Shown here in pieces: positions 35,010-44,306 of a stretch of 64,000 bases of DNA. The stretch's first letter is position 1. Every line of letters begins with the position of its first letter. The translations under genes and the position numbers were made by a program. The stretch is from Pseudoalteromonas luteoviolacea NCIMB 1944 (GTDB lineage Bacteria; Pseudomonadota; Gammaproteobacteria; Enterobacterales; Alteromonadaceae). The notes under the pieces were generated by a model that saw only the letters and a program-made list of their open reading frames with translations, was not told the DNA's origin and did not search any database. Location of the stretch: the NCBI RefSeq assembly GCF_001625565.1, contig NZ_AUXS01000097.1, forward strand, positions 286,640 to 350,639. The letters run 5' to 3'.

Positions 35010-35912
35010 CTAGTCAACAAACAACTGATTCTCTAAAGTACGGCCGTTGACAAGTTGTTTGTATGTCCACTTATGCTCGTGAATTAAAGCCAGTAAAGAT
35101 AAATCAAAAGGTTGAGGCTGTTTTGTATATTCAATGACGAGTTCGTCTGATTGAGTCTGTTTGATGTTACGCACACCACCTAGCTGGGAGATTTTATCCT
35201 GCATATCTGTATCCAAGTTGAGCATTTGTAACGTTACAAAGCTACCTTGTTCGGTTTGATGCAGATCGCTTTGGTGGCTGGAGAGTTGTCCTTGCTCCAA
35301 GTAAAGTACAGTATCACAAAGGCGTTCAAGCTCACTGAGATCATGGGAGCTTAAAATGAACGTAATGTCGCCTTGTAAAGAGGCAATAAGGTTGCGAATG
35401 GCCTTTGCATTTTTTGGATCTAATCCTGCTGTCGCTTCATCTAGCAGCACTATTTCTGGGCTACCGAGCAGCGCTTGTGCGATACATACGCGTTTACGCA
35501 TACCGTGAGACAGTTCACTTGTTTTTGAGTTTGCAACATGTGCTAGGTCGACCAATGCTAATACGCGTTTTGTATCTTCCAGGGCAGCTTTTCCTGTCAT
35601 ACCTTGTAGTTTGGCAAAAAAAGTGAGTTGCTGTAGCACCGAAAATTTGGGGTCCAACTGTGCATCTTGTGGCAGTGCTGAAATTTTACCAAATAATCGA
35701 GCATCCCCCGGTTGATGACTAAGGATATCTATCGTTCCGCTACTTGGTTTCAGGTACCCACATACAATACTAAATAGAGTTGTTTTCCCCGCGCCATTGG
35801 GACCAACGAGGGCGACTGAGCTGCCTTTTTCTATTTTAAATTCAACATTGTCTAAAGCCCGCTTTGTACCAAAAGTCTTGCTCAGTGACTTTACTTCAAT
35901 AACTGTGCTCAT
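35010..35912 (-). CDS. ABC transporter ATP-binding protein
   Basis: A 300-residue ATPase: Walker A GPNGAGKTT (about 36-44), Q-loop ALPQDAQ, signature LSHGMRKRV, Walker B IVLLDEATAGLDP and switch His in SSHDLSELE, then a C-terminal regulatory tail of about 80 residues. It is of the ABC-2 exporter type (NosF/CcmA-like). The start at 35912 has GGGAGAG upstream and overlaps the permease stop by four bases (ATGA), which shows coupling; the longer frame into the permease gene is rejected. Together the pair would export an unknown substrate. Confidence 0.92.
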   Translation of the reverse strand: MSTVIEVKSLSKTFGTKRALDNVEFKIEKGSSVALVGPNGAGKTTLFSIVCGYLKPSSGTIDILSHQPGDARLFGKISALPQDAQLDPKFSVLQQLTFFAKLQGMTGKAALEDTKRVLALVDLAHVANSKTSELSHGMRKRVCIAQALLGSPEIVLLDEATAGLDPKNAKAIRNLIASLQGDITFILSSHDLSELERLCDTVLYLEQGQLSSHQSDLHQTEQGSFVTLQMLNLDTDMQDKISQLGGVRNIKQTQSDELVIEYTKQPQPFDLSLLALIHEHKWTYKQLVNGRTLENQLFVD

Positions 35913-36718
35913 AGATCTCTCCCTTTCAGTAAAACATGCCCAGCACCCAGTAGTACCGCTGTTTGACACGCCGGGAGCGCATAAGAAAATAACGGTGTGT
36001 TTTGCCAACCAGTCAGCTCGGCAATTTGATGTCCCGGAATAATGTAGTTTAACCAGCTTAATACTGGGTATTGAGCTCCGACATAACCAATCACAGAAGC
36101 GATTAAAGTAAAAAATAAAATGGCGAATACAATGCTCATTCGCGCCGAGTTATTAATTAAATTCAAGAGGCTCATAAGCGCAATAAATGGCAAACAAGTA
36201 AGCAACAATTTGGCCCAAATAGCCATCGACTTGGCGATTGCAGAAGGAAGTAAGCTGGCATCTCGATAGAGCAGCATGATGAGGGTTGCGATTGTAACCA
36301 GCGCAATTAAAGCGGCTAAAATCATAACTTGGCCAATAAAACGACCCAGTAGTATTTCCAACCGAGTGCTACGCATTGTCAAAAACCTGAGTGTGCCTCG
36401 GTTTCTATCGCCAACAGTCTGATCAGCGGTGACGAATACAGCAAACATTGGAAAAGTGAACAGGCCGATAATCCAAAACATTGCGAGCTCAGCTTCAGGC
36501 CAAGAAACGAGCGCAGACAGCCCTATGGTGCCAGCTATTTGGCCAACAATATCAGAAAACTCATAACTGTTAATGAAAGGGACTGCATTATAAATTGGGT
36601 AACGTAAGACCATGAGCCATACGAGGGAGAATGCGGCAATAGCTAACCAACCTCGTTTTGTGGCAAATAGGCGAGTAAGTTCAAATTGGCCAAATAGCCA
36701 TGTGCGTTGTAGATTCAT
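35909..36718 (-). CDS. ABC-2 type transporter permease
   Basis: A 269-residue protein with six hydrophobic segments, including a long first helix region (GWLAIAAFSLVWLMVL) and the ABC-2 pattern TADQTVGDRNRGTLRFLTMRSTRLEILLGRF between segments two and three, as in NosY-like permeases. It forms the membrane part of the exporter with the overlapping downstream ATPase. The ATG at 36718 has a weak AGGAG upstream. The substrate is unknown; the absence of nos or cytochrome genes nearby argues against a NosY role. Confidence 0.87.
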   Translation of the reverse strand: MNLQRTWLFGQFELTRLFATKRGWLAIAAFSLVWLMVLRYPIYNAVPFINSYEFSDIVGQIAGTIGLSALVSWPEAELAMFWIIGLFTFPMFAVFVTADQTVGDRNRGTLRFLTMRSTRLEILLGRFIGQVMILAALIALVTIATLIMLLYRDASLLPSAIAKSMAIWAKLLLTCLPFIALMSLLNLINNSARMSIVFAILFFTLIASVIGYVGAQYPVLSWLNYIIPGHQIAELTGWQNTPLFSYALPACQTAVLLGAGHVLLKGRDL

Positions 36719-36805
36719 ATAGTCTCCTCATTCAGATCAATACATTAGCTTGAATTTACCAGAGGAGAAAGGAAAAAAGTGTTGCAGAATATAGCAACAG
36801 AAACA

Positions 36806-36832
36806 AAAAGCGCAGCAAAATGCTGCGCTTTT
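36806..36832 (-). terminator. Strong Rho-independent terminator
   Basis: AAAAGCGCAGCA (36806-36817) and TGCTGCGCTTTT (36821-36832) form a perfect 12-bp stem with a 3-base loop. On the leftward transcript the stem ends in a T-rich run (TTTTTGTTTC). It ends the M2 peptidase gene. Confidence 0.88.
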
Positions 36833-36852
36833 GTCATGACAGTAGAAAGTTG

Positions 36853-38664
36853 TTACCAACCACACTGACGGTTTTTGTTTTGCTCGTCTAAATAAGCTTG
36901 TAGTGGTGCAAAGTAATCTAGGATGGCTGTTGCATCCATTTGCTTGTTACCAGTAACTGTTTCTAGTGCTTCTTGCCATGGGCGGCTGCTACCCATTTCC
37001 AACATGGTATTTAGACGCTCACCTGCTTCTTTTGAGTTGTATACTGAGCAGCGGTGAATCGCTTCTTTGCTACCTGCGATCTCACACAAAGACTTGTGGA
37101 ACTCAAATTGCAGGATGTGGGCTAGGAAGTAACGCGTGTATGGTACGTTACCAGGTACGTGATATTTAGCACCAGGGTCAAAATCATTTTCGGTACGTGC
37201 TACAGGCGCTTGTACACCTTGGTACTTTTCACGTAGGTCCCACCAAGCTTGGTTGTACTGTTCAGGGCTAATTTCACCGGAATAAACCTTCCAACGCCAC
37301 TGGTCAACGAGCAAACCAAATGGGATAAATGCAATTTTATCCATCGCCATTTTCATAAGTAGACCAATGTCTTTAGACTCATCAGGTACTTGCTCTAATA
37401 AACCAATCTCTTTCAGATAACCAGGCGTTACTGAAAGTGCAATTGTGTCACCGATAGCTTCGTGGAAGCCATCATTGGCACTTTCTTGGTAATACAACGG
37501 CAGCTTGTTATAGGCGCGTTGATAGAAGTTGTGACCTAACTCGTGGTGAATAACTGAGAACTCTTCACCTGTTTGCTGGATACACATTTTGATTCGTAAA
37601 TCATCTTTGTTGTCTAAGTTCCACGCCGAAGCATGACACTGAACATCGCGATCCTTTGGCTTTAAGAACAATGAACGAGTCCAGAATGTCTCTGGTAACG
37701 GCTCAAACCCCATTGATGTAAAGAACTTTTCTGCGCCTTTGGTCATCTTAAGCGCATCGTAATCATGCTGCTTTAATAGCTCAGTAAGGTCGTAGCCAGG
37801 ATCCGCATTTTGCGGGGCCACTAGGTCGTATACATTACCCCAAGTTTGTGCCCACATGTTACCTAGCAGGTGAGCTGGAATAGGCTGGTCTTGAGGAACC
37901 TTGTCTTCACCGTATTTTTCGCCCAATTTAGCACGAACGTGACAGTGAAGAGAGTTGTATAGTGGCTTCACTTGGCCCCAAATACGATCTAACTCTTTGG
38001 CAAAATCGTCAGCTGGCATGTCGTATTTGCTTCGCCACATCGCGCCTGTGTCTGCATAGCCCAGTTCATTGGCACCTTCGTTGGCCAATGACACAAGATC
38101 GCTATAAAGTGGTCTCATTGGTTTTGAAACTTCGCGCCAACCTTGCCAAATATCTAGAAGTTCTTCATAGTTGCGGCTGGTGGCCATTTTGGCGGTCATG
38201 TCGCCAAGGCTCATGCACTTACCGTCTTTGCAGTACTTGCCCTTACCATATAAGCCATCTAGCTCAGCAGATAGCTTTGCTAATTCAGCCGTTTTTTGCG
38301 GATCTTTTGGGGCAGGTAGCGTTAAGTTTAGTTTTAACTTATCAAGCTTACGACGGTTATCATAATTTAGTTCAAGGTCGTCAAATTTAGCTGCTTCATT
38401 GGCAAGCGCGACAAGTGCAGCCGTATATTCTCGGCTTACTTCAGCTGACAGTGCTGCGGTGTCTTCAGTAATAAAGTTGGCATAGATCCAAGCTGCTCGA
38501 CTGCTCCTTACTGAAAGGTCTTGTAATTGCTTTTCTGCTTCAGCAAGAAATACTTCTGCATCTTTCTCTGTTAGTTTTTCACTTGTTGTTGAGTTACAGC
38601 CACTCAGTGAGAGTGCCCCAGCGACAAAAATAGCGCTTAGGCTGAGTTTAAATTTTGCTGACAT
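36853..38664 (-). CDS. M2 family peptidyl-dipeptidase lipoprotein (ACE-like)
   Basis: A 603-residue lipoprotein (lipobox LSLSGC, Cys23) of the angiotensin-converting-enzyme family. The zinc motif HELGH (His374, Glu375, His378) and the downstream Glu402 ligand (GFHEAIGD) are intact, and the flanking SVIHHELGHNFYQRAYN, DWR-like LVDQWRWKVY and VPYTRYFLAHILQFEFHKSLC match the family. It should remove dipeptides from the C-termini of peptides in the periplasm or at the outer membrane. Length fits single-domain bacterial ACE homologues. It is a single-gene unit with its own strong terminator. Confidence 0.93.
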   Translation of the reverse strand: MSAKFKLSLSAIFVAGALSLSGCNSTTSEKLTEKDAEVFLAEAEKQLQDLSVRSSRAAWIYANFITEDTAALSAEVSREYTAALVALANEAAKFDDLELNYDNRRKLDKLKLNLTLPAPKDPQKTAELAKLSAELDGLYGKGKYCKDGKCMSLGDMTAKMATSRNYEELLDIWQGWREVSKPMRPLYSDLVSLANEGANELGYADTGAMWRSKYDMPADDFAKELDRIWGQVKPLYNSLHCHVRAKLGEKYGEDKVPQDQPIPAHLLGNMWAQTWGNVYDLVAPQNADPGYDLTELLKQHDYDALKMTKGAEKFFTSMGFEPLPETFWTRSLFLKPKDRDVQCHASAWNLDNKDDLRIKMCIQQTGEEFSVIHHELGHNFYQRAYNKLPLYYQESANDGFHEAIGDTIALSVTPGYLKEIGLLEQVPDESKDIGLLMKMAMDKIAFIPFGLLVDQWRWKVYSGEISPEQYNQAWWDLREKYQGVQAPVARTENDFDPGAKYHVPGNVPYTRYFLAHILQFEFHKSLCEIAGSKEAIHRCSVYNSKEAGERLNTMLEMGSSRPWQEALETVTGNKQMDATAILDYFAPLQAYLDEQNKNRQCGW

Positions 38665-38859
38665 ATGTTTTCACTTTTTGTTATAGAGAGCGCTGATGAT
38701 AACAGCCTCTTTACCGGTGCTCAATTAGCGCGTTTCAAAGTTCATACAAAATAGTGACTGGGCGCTTTATCAACATGGCTTACCAATCTAGCTGAATTAT
38801 TGAGTTAGCCGATTTTTCATCCATACTTATCGTTAATACTCAGTTGGGGAACAACTCTT

Positions 38860-41127
38860 ATGTGGCTAATTTTATTATTGATTATTGCAGTATGGATTAT
38901 ATTTTCGGTTAAGGACATTCGAATTAAATGGATATCGACGCCCACATTTAATTACTTTAAACGTGCCTTGCCTGAACTATCAGATACAGAAAAAGAAGCA
39001 ATGAAGGCAGGAGATACCTGGTGGGATGCAAGTTTATTTAGCGGTAAGCCGGATTGGAATATGTGGCTTAAGTCAGGTAGGCCTCGATTGTCTGATGAAG
39101 AATTAGCATTCGTAAATAATGAATTAAATACACTTATGGGTATGCTTGACGAGTCTGAAATTACAGCGCGAGGAGACTTGTCGGAAGATACATGGCAATT
39201 TCTAAAAGAAAAGGGCTTTTTCTCACTGATCATTCCGAAAAGCTTTGGCGGTAAAGAGTTTAGTGCGCAAGCAAACTCTGTCATTGTATCTACTATTGCT
39301 ACAAGGAGTTTATCCGCTGCCGTCACTGTGATGGTCCCCAACAGCTTGGGACCTGCGGAACTGTTGTTGCATTTTGGTACGCAAGAACAGCAACAAAATT
39401 GGCTACCTAAACTGGCAAGTGGGGAGGCACTACCTTGCTTTGCTTTAACTTCTCTTCATGCGGGCTCTGATGCGGGTGGTATTACTGATCACGCGACAGT
39501 ATGTCACCAAGAGTTTGAAGGGGAAAGTGTACTTGGTTTAAGGGTGAGCTGGTCAAAGCGTTATATTACACTTGCCCCAGTGGCCGATGTACTTGGGCTG
39601 GCGTTTAAAGTATATGATCCAGATAAATTACTGAGTGAACAACTTGAATGCGGTATAACGTGCGCTTTGATCCCCACATCTCACGCAGGTGTGAACTGTG
39701 GTGATCGTCACGATCCTATGGGGCTTGCATTTATGAATGGCACGACATCAGGCCAAGATGTCTTCATACCTATTGACTGGGTCATAGGCGGTCAAAGTGG
39801 CGTTGGCAAAGGCTGGCGCATGTTAGTTTCTTGCCTTAGCGCCGGGCGGGGGATCTCTTTACCAGCGCTGAGTGCAGGAACTGCGCAGTTGTGCGCAAAA
39901 TCAACCTCTGCTTATAGCCAATTACGTTATCAGTTTAAGCAACCGATTGGACAGTTTGAAGGGGTTCAAAGCTCTGCTGCTCGTATTTATGGATTAGCCT
40001 ATAGTATTGAAGCTACAAGAGAAAACACCGCATTGGCGGTTGATTTAAAGAAAAAACCGTCGGTGATCACTGCTATTGCTAAATACCACCTAACAGAACA
40101 AGCGAGAGTGATCATCAATGATGCAATGGATATTCATGGCGGCAAAGCGATACAAAAAGGTCCGCTAAATTATCTGGCTCATCATTATGCAGGCATGCCA
40201 ATAAGCATCACAGTTGAAGGCGCTAATATATTGACTCGAAACTTGATGATATTTGGTCAAGGCGCGAGTCGTTGCCATCCGTATATATTGAAGGAAATGG
40301 AAGCGGCACAAATGACAGACACCGATCAGGGGCTCAAATCATTTGATAAATTGTTGGTTTCGCATATTGTTCATTCAGGTAAAAATGCGGTGAAAGCGCT
40401 TTTAAATGGTATCACGGTCGCTCGCTTTGTCCGTAGCCCAGTGAGTGGAGAAGTAGCGCGGTATTACCAAAAGTTAACTTGGTATAGCCAAGTACTTTCT
40501 TCTTTGAGTGATATTGCCATGCTGAGATTAGGTGGCAAGCTTAAGTATCGTGAAATGCAATCCGCTCGTTTGGGTGACATGTTAAGCCATTTGTATTTGG
40601 CGTCATGTGTTTTGAAAAAGTTTGAAGATGATGGCCACCAATGTGGCGATTTGCCGCTGTTGCACGCTGCAATGTCTTATCATTTATCTGGCTATAGCAC
40701 GGCGGTAAAAAGCTTTATTGATAACTTTTTACCCAGAGGGTTGCGTACGATTGCTAAACGCTTGTATTTCCCAATCGGTACAAGGGCGAATGGCATATCA
40801 GATGAACTAGTAAAATCGGTATGTGCGAGCATCAGAGAAAACCATACAACGCGAATGCGAATAAGCGCTCTTTGCCACTCCCAAAACATGCCTGGTCTCG
40901 AGAAATTGGAGCGTGCGTTAGCTCTGTCTAAAAAGACGGATAGTGCTTACCATGACTTTTTGAGGTGGCAAAAAAAGCACAGCATGAGTTTATATAATCA
41001 ACCCATGGCAGATCAGCTCTGCGCAGCATGTGAAGCGGGTGTTTTTTCAGAAGGTGACAAACAAATGTTGGAAGAGTGGCTTACAGTGCGTGATGAAGCG
41101 CTGAGCGTTGATGCCACAAGCGCTTAA
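38860..41127 (+). CDS. fadE: Acyl-CoA dehydrogenase, FadE type
   Basis: A 755-residue protein with an N-terminal membrane helix (LILLLIIAVWIIFSV), then the FadE-specific linker (ALPELSDTEKEAMKAGDTWWD, FSGKPDW) and a canonical acyl-CoA dehydrogenase core (GFFSLIIPKSFGGKEFS, CFALTSLHAGSDAGG, GWRMLVSCLSAGRGISLP, MDIHGGKAIQKGP, ITVEGANILTRNLMIFGQGA), followed by the long FadE C-terminal domain. It does the first, FAD-dependent step of fatty-acid beta-oxidation. It is about 60 residues shorter than E. coli FadE. It is transcribed divergently from the M2 peptidase gene. Confidence 0.93.
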   Translation: MWLILLLIIAVWIIFSVKDIRIKWISTPTFNYFKRALPELSDTEKEAMKAGDTWWDASLFSGKPDWNMWLKSGRPRLSDEELAFVNNELNTLMGMLDESEITARGDLSEDTWQFLKEKGFFSLIIPKSFGGKEFSAQANSVIVSTIATRSLSAAVTVMVPNSLGPAELLLHFGTQEQQQNWLPKLASGEALPCFALTSLHAGSDAGGITDHATVCHQEFEGESVLGLRVSWSKRYITLAPVADVLGLAFKVYDPDKLLSEQLECGITCALIPTSHAGVNCGDRHDPMGLAFMNGTTSGQDVFIPIDWVIGGQSGVGKGWRMLVSCLSAGRGISLPALSAGTAQLCAKSTSAYSQLRYQFKQPIGQFEGVQSSAARIYGLAYSIEATRENTALAVDLKKKPSVITAIAKYHLTEQARVIINDAMDIHGGKAIQKGPLNYLAHHYAGMPISITVEGANILTRNLMIFGQGASRCHPYILKEMEAAQMTDTDQGLKSFDKLLVSHIVHSGKNAVKALLNGITVARFVRSPVSGEVARYYQKLTWYSQVLSSLSDIAMLRLGGKLKYREMQSARLGDMLSHLYLASCVLKKFEDDGHQCGDLPLLHAAMSYHLSGYSTAVKSFIDNFLPRGLRTIAKRLYFPIGTRANGISDELVKSVCASIRENHTTRMRISALCHSQNMPGLEKLERALALSKKTDSAYHDFLRWQKKHSMSLYNQPMADQLCAACEAGVFSEGDKQMLEEWLTVRDEALSVDATSA

Positions 41128-41140
41128 TCAAGTAAATACA

Positions 41141-41578
41141 TTATCTGGCGTAAGGGTCTGGGTTTATTTTATCGACATACCAGTCACCTTTACGTTTTAT
41201 CATTTGCACGCTGCGCATATCGTCAATTTGGTCGCCATGCAGTTTGCCAGTGAATATAAGGTTTACTTTCGCGTTTGTACCATATTGCTCACGAAGGCTT
41301 TTGTTAGTCATGTCTAATTCGATTGTGACATGGTCAAATTGCATATTGACTAAGTTTCTAGTGAATTGAGAAGGGGTGCCATAAGAGCGCATAATACGTG
41401 CAAGTCTGGGTGTAGCTAATTTAAGTGCCGCGTTCATGTCTTTGCGATTATAAAGCGCATCGAAGTACATGGTTGCAGTATACCCAGGTGTATCTTTGTC
41501 ACCTCGGCCTGCATCTTCGTTGCCACAACCGGTTAAAAAAAGAGTCATACACGCGAGAATTAAAGCGAATAATTTCAT
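41141..41578 (-). CDS. Small unknown lipoprotein (NTF2-like shape)
   Basis: A 145-residue lipoprotein (FLTGC, Cys18). After a short linker the sequence YTATMYFDALYNRKDMNAALKLATPRLARIM, a central strand HVTIELDM and a final GDWYVDKINPDPYAR fit the helix-then-beta-sheet plan of NTF2-like/DUF4878 small lipoproteins. This fold assignment is by pattern only. It is convergent with fadE (13-base spacer), is leftward like the next gene but separated from it by about 190 bases, and has no recognisable functional neighbour. Confidence 0.7.
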   Translation of the reverse strand: MKLFALILACMTLFLTGCGNEDAGRGDKDTPGYTATMYFDALYNRKDMNAALKLATPRLARIMRSYGTPSQFTRNLVNMQFDHVTIELDMTNKSLREQYGTNAKVNLIFTGKLHGDQIDDMRSVQMIKRKGDWYVDKINPDPYAR

Positions 41579-41726
41579 AATACGAGATAGTTGCGAGACA
41601 TTAGCTCTAGTTTGTCTCCATTCACGGCGTTTGTAAAGAAAACTAGTTAAAATAACCTAATCTTTAAGTCTTAATTAGTATAAATATATTATCTTTATGA
41701 TTGTTTGTAATTAAGCCATATATAGT

Positions 41727-41756
41727 GCTCACCTTTGAATTCACAAAGGTGAGCAG
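41727..41756 (-). terminator. Perfect 12-bp hairpin after the RCC1-like lipoprotein gene
   Basis: TGCTCACCTTTG (41727-41738) and CAAAGGTGAGCA (41745-41756) flank a 6-base loop, beginning 9 bases past the stop codon. There is no T-tract on the leftward transcript. Confidence 0.6.
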
Positions 41757-41765
41757 AGCAGTTTA

Positions 41766-44126
41766 TTAGTCGAGCGGGCAGTTAGTAGAATAGGAGCGTT
41801 TGGTTTTATAGCATATTTTTTCCTCTTTCATGAGCAATGTAGATACGAACCTACCAGCGCTTTGGAAGACTTTTTCCTCTCCTTGATAACAATGTATTTG
41901 ACCATCACTGACAAGACAGGTTTGATCATTGACACTCAAAACTTGGTGCACTTGGCCTGATTGCTTTATTAGGTCATCAATTTTTGTGGCATTGCCGCCC
42001 CAGCATTGCCAGCTTGCATCCGTAAGCTGTGCACATACCGTTTCTGTATCGACAGCGTTGAGTCTCGCGACAGATTCAAGGTTAGGAACTTCGAGAGCTG
42101 GGTTGTCTTTAAAGCCTTCACATTGAACTTTGCCATCATAGCCTAACAAGCAAACATAGCTACCTCGTGTTACCACTTGCTTCAGTTGCTCTGGTGGAGT
42201 CAGAAAATTTATTTGGCCATTGTCACTGGTACACTGTTGCAATACCCGGTCTCTCACTTTGCAGTTATAGACTTCGCCATTTAAAGTTAAATTCTCAACA
42301 AACTCGACAGCTAACTCGCTTTTTGTTTCGGTATTATTTTCGTCTTGGCTCGATAGTATTAGTTTTACTTTTTCCATTTCAGGTCGGAAAATGTCTCGCA
42401 TTGTTGCTTCATTTATTGCTGATTGAGCATTTACAAATTCAAAGCGCAGAGTATCTGAAGCCCAGTTGCCAATATAACCATTCTTATTGTCTGCATGGAT
42501 CAATTGCCCAAAGACGGAAATACTTCGTCCTGCTATGAATACTTCATCTACACCTGAGTAGGCACGTAACAAAGAGTCGTAAGCCTGCGCAGTTATAGTA
42601 AATTCCTTTTCAGCGGCACCAGCTTTGGTTAGCACTTTGAAAAATCGTGTCCCCGACAATTGAGGGGCGTTTTTAAGCACAGTTATGGCTAAGTTGTTGT
42701 CACTATACGCTGATTCAAGTTTGTCGTAGGTGTGTGTATCCCATGATGAGACAACACGGACACTCTCTAGGGGAACACTGCTTGTTAGGGTGTAATTGGC
42801 TGTGACTTCTTTTTGTGGGTAAATCGAAAACTCTTTATATTTATCGCTGAGTTTAATGTCATTTTCAGCAGCTGACTTACTGAGATAAATCAGTGGGATT
42901 TGTGATTCGTGCACAACGCCTGAATTATATTCAACAGTATAATACACAGTGTGGAACTTTTTGATGTCGTCAGTTGGTGGGATCTCTATGGTTAACTGGT
43001 TGTGCTCTTGGGTATACATGGCTTTATCAAAGCCATTGTCAATATCCCAAAGAACAGACTTTACGTTTGTGGTGTCTTCTAAATTACTTGTGATGATCAC
43101 CGTTTGGCCAACCGTTGCGATCTCATGTGAGCTTTTCAGGGTCAATGTGTTATGAGCAGGTATGGACTTAACTTTTACCTGTGTCTTGGCTGATTGTTTT
43201 ACATCCCCTTTCATTGTGACGTTTAATGTCACGGTAAAGTCGGTGTCTTGCTCAACATTTGGCGCAATGAACTGATAAATCTTTTTGTTGGCAGTTGGCT
43301 CTGTCGGTTGGGGGTTTGGCTCCCATAACCATTGGTAAGAAGTTATCTCGTCAGAATTTGAAATGGTAGGCACAATACTTAACTGGCCTTTCGAGGATAC
43401 GGATAAGTTTTGTGGCAATGAAACGGTTAAAGAAGGGCCATCCGCTGGAGAGACTTTAACGCGTGCAGTTTGCTTGTGTACACCAGCTTTGGTTTTGATA
43501 GTAATCGTTAAATAAAACTCTAGCACTTCGTCAACCGCAGGAAGCTGAAGCTTCAATGTTGAGTCGCCATGATCAGACGTTAGGCTATTAATAACCTCCT
43601 GATAGTCTGGTTCAAGGCCCTCTATCATCCATGATACTTCCTCAATTTCTGAAGTTGTCTTAAAAGGTACATTGATACTGACGTCACTCCCTCCTTTGAA
43701 CTGATATTCGTCAAGCATTTGAATTTGAGCACCGACAGTCTCAGGGTATAGCGTCACGTTGAAATTCCTTGTGACAGCAGGGTTCACGCCATCTGATACC
43801 TCACAAGTGATCACCACTGATTGCTTTTCAGTCACCGTAGGGAATGAAACGACGGTTTCAGCAAGAGAGTTTTGTTGGAAAGCTACGCCAGCAAGAGAAC
43901 TTTTCCAGCCGACAGTTAAGGTATCTTGTTCCGGATCTCTAAATTGAGTCGTTAAGGTGATTGATTCTTTTGAAAGCGCGATGCTTTCTCCGGCTAAAGT
44001 AATTGTAGGTGCTTGATTTATATTAGTGTTAGGGCGGGATGGCTCACTATTGTTTGAGCCTCCACTTCCTCCGCCGCCACACGCACAGAGGATACCGAAC
44101 AATGGAGCTATGAGTAATTTACGCAT
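41766..44126 (-). CDS. Large lipoprotein with Ig-like repeats and Cys-paired RCC1-like tail
   Basis: A 786-residue lipoprotein (signal MRKLLIAPLFGILCAC, Cys16, then Gly/Ser linker). Residues 40-560 are serial Ig/PKD-like beta domains (APTITLAGESIALS, VVITCEVSDGVNP, ITSYQWLWEPNPQ, VLWDIDNGFDK). The C-terminal 170 residues contain RCC1-like units each with a Cys pair: YVCLLGYDGKVQCEG, TVCAQLTDASWQCWGG, QTCLVSDGQIHCYQG, as in secreted bacterial RCC1-like propeller proteins. Only three or four units are present, too few for a full seven-blade propeller. It is likely exposed at the outer membrane; the partner is unknown. Single-gene unit. Confidence 0.75.
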   Translation of the reverse strand: MRKLLIAPLFGILCACGGGGSGGSNNSEPSRPNTNINQAPTITLAGESIALSKESITLTTQFRDPEQDTLTVGWKSSLAGVAFQQNSLAETVVSFPTVTEKQSVVITCEVSDGVNPAVTRNFNVTLYPETVGAQIQMLDEYQFKGGSDVSINVPFKTTSEIEEVSWMIEGLEPDYQEVINSLTSDHGDSTLKLQLPAVDEVLEFYLTITIKTKAGVHKQTARVKVSPADGPSLTVSLPQNLSVSSKGQLSIVPTISNSDEITSYQWLWEPNPQPTEPTANKKIYQFIAPNVEQDTDFTVTLNVTMKGDVKQSAKTQVKVKSIPAHNTLTLKSSHEIATVGQTVIITSNLEDTTNVKSVLWDIDNGFDKAMYTQEHNQLTIEIPPTDDIKKFHTVYYTVEYNSGVVHESQIPLIYLSKSAAENDIKLSDKYKEFSIYPQKEVTANYTLTSSVPLESVRVVSSWDTHTYDKLESAYSDNNLAITVLKNAPQLSGTRFFKVLTKAGAAEKEFTITAQAYDSLLRAYSGVDEVFIAGRSISVFGQLIHADNKNGYIGNWASDTLRFEFVNAQSAINEATMRDIFRPEMEKVKLILSSQDENNTETKSELAVEFVENLTLNGEVYNCKVRDRVLQQCTSDNGQINFLTPPEQLKQVVTRGSYVCLLGYDGKVQCEGFKDNPALEVPNLESVARLNAVDTETVCAQLTDASWQCWGGNATKIDDLIKQSGQVHQVLSVNDQTCLVSDGQIHCYQGEEKVFQSAGRFVSTLLMKEEKICYKTKRSYSTNCPLD

Positions 44127-44264
44127 TTTTAATCCTTAATATATGCTGTTTTTGTTTTAGGTAATACTATCTAAATATTAACCATATGCAAGATAGGGCC
44201 AGCGAATTGAATGAAAACTGAATAGCTAGGTTGAGAAGTGTTTAGAGATTGTAATTAAGTGTAA

Positions 44265-44287
44265 GAGCCGGCCTTTCGGCCGGGCTC
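44265..44287 (-). terminator. GC-rich hairpin after the RND permease gene
   Basis: GAGCCGGCC (44265-44273) pairs with GGCCGGGCTC (44278-44287) with one bulged G and a TTTC loop, 20 bases past the permease stop. No T-run follows. Confidence 0.6.
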
Positions 44288-44306
44288 GTTCAGGAAGGGA
44301 AGGGGG

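Noticed and set aside
35913..36008. Longer start for the ABC ATPase inside the permease gene
   Set aside because: The ATG at 35912 has a Shine-Dalgarno and gives the normal ABC N-terminus with a 4-base overlap.
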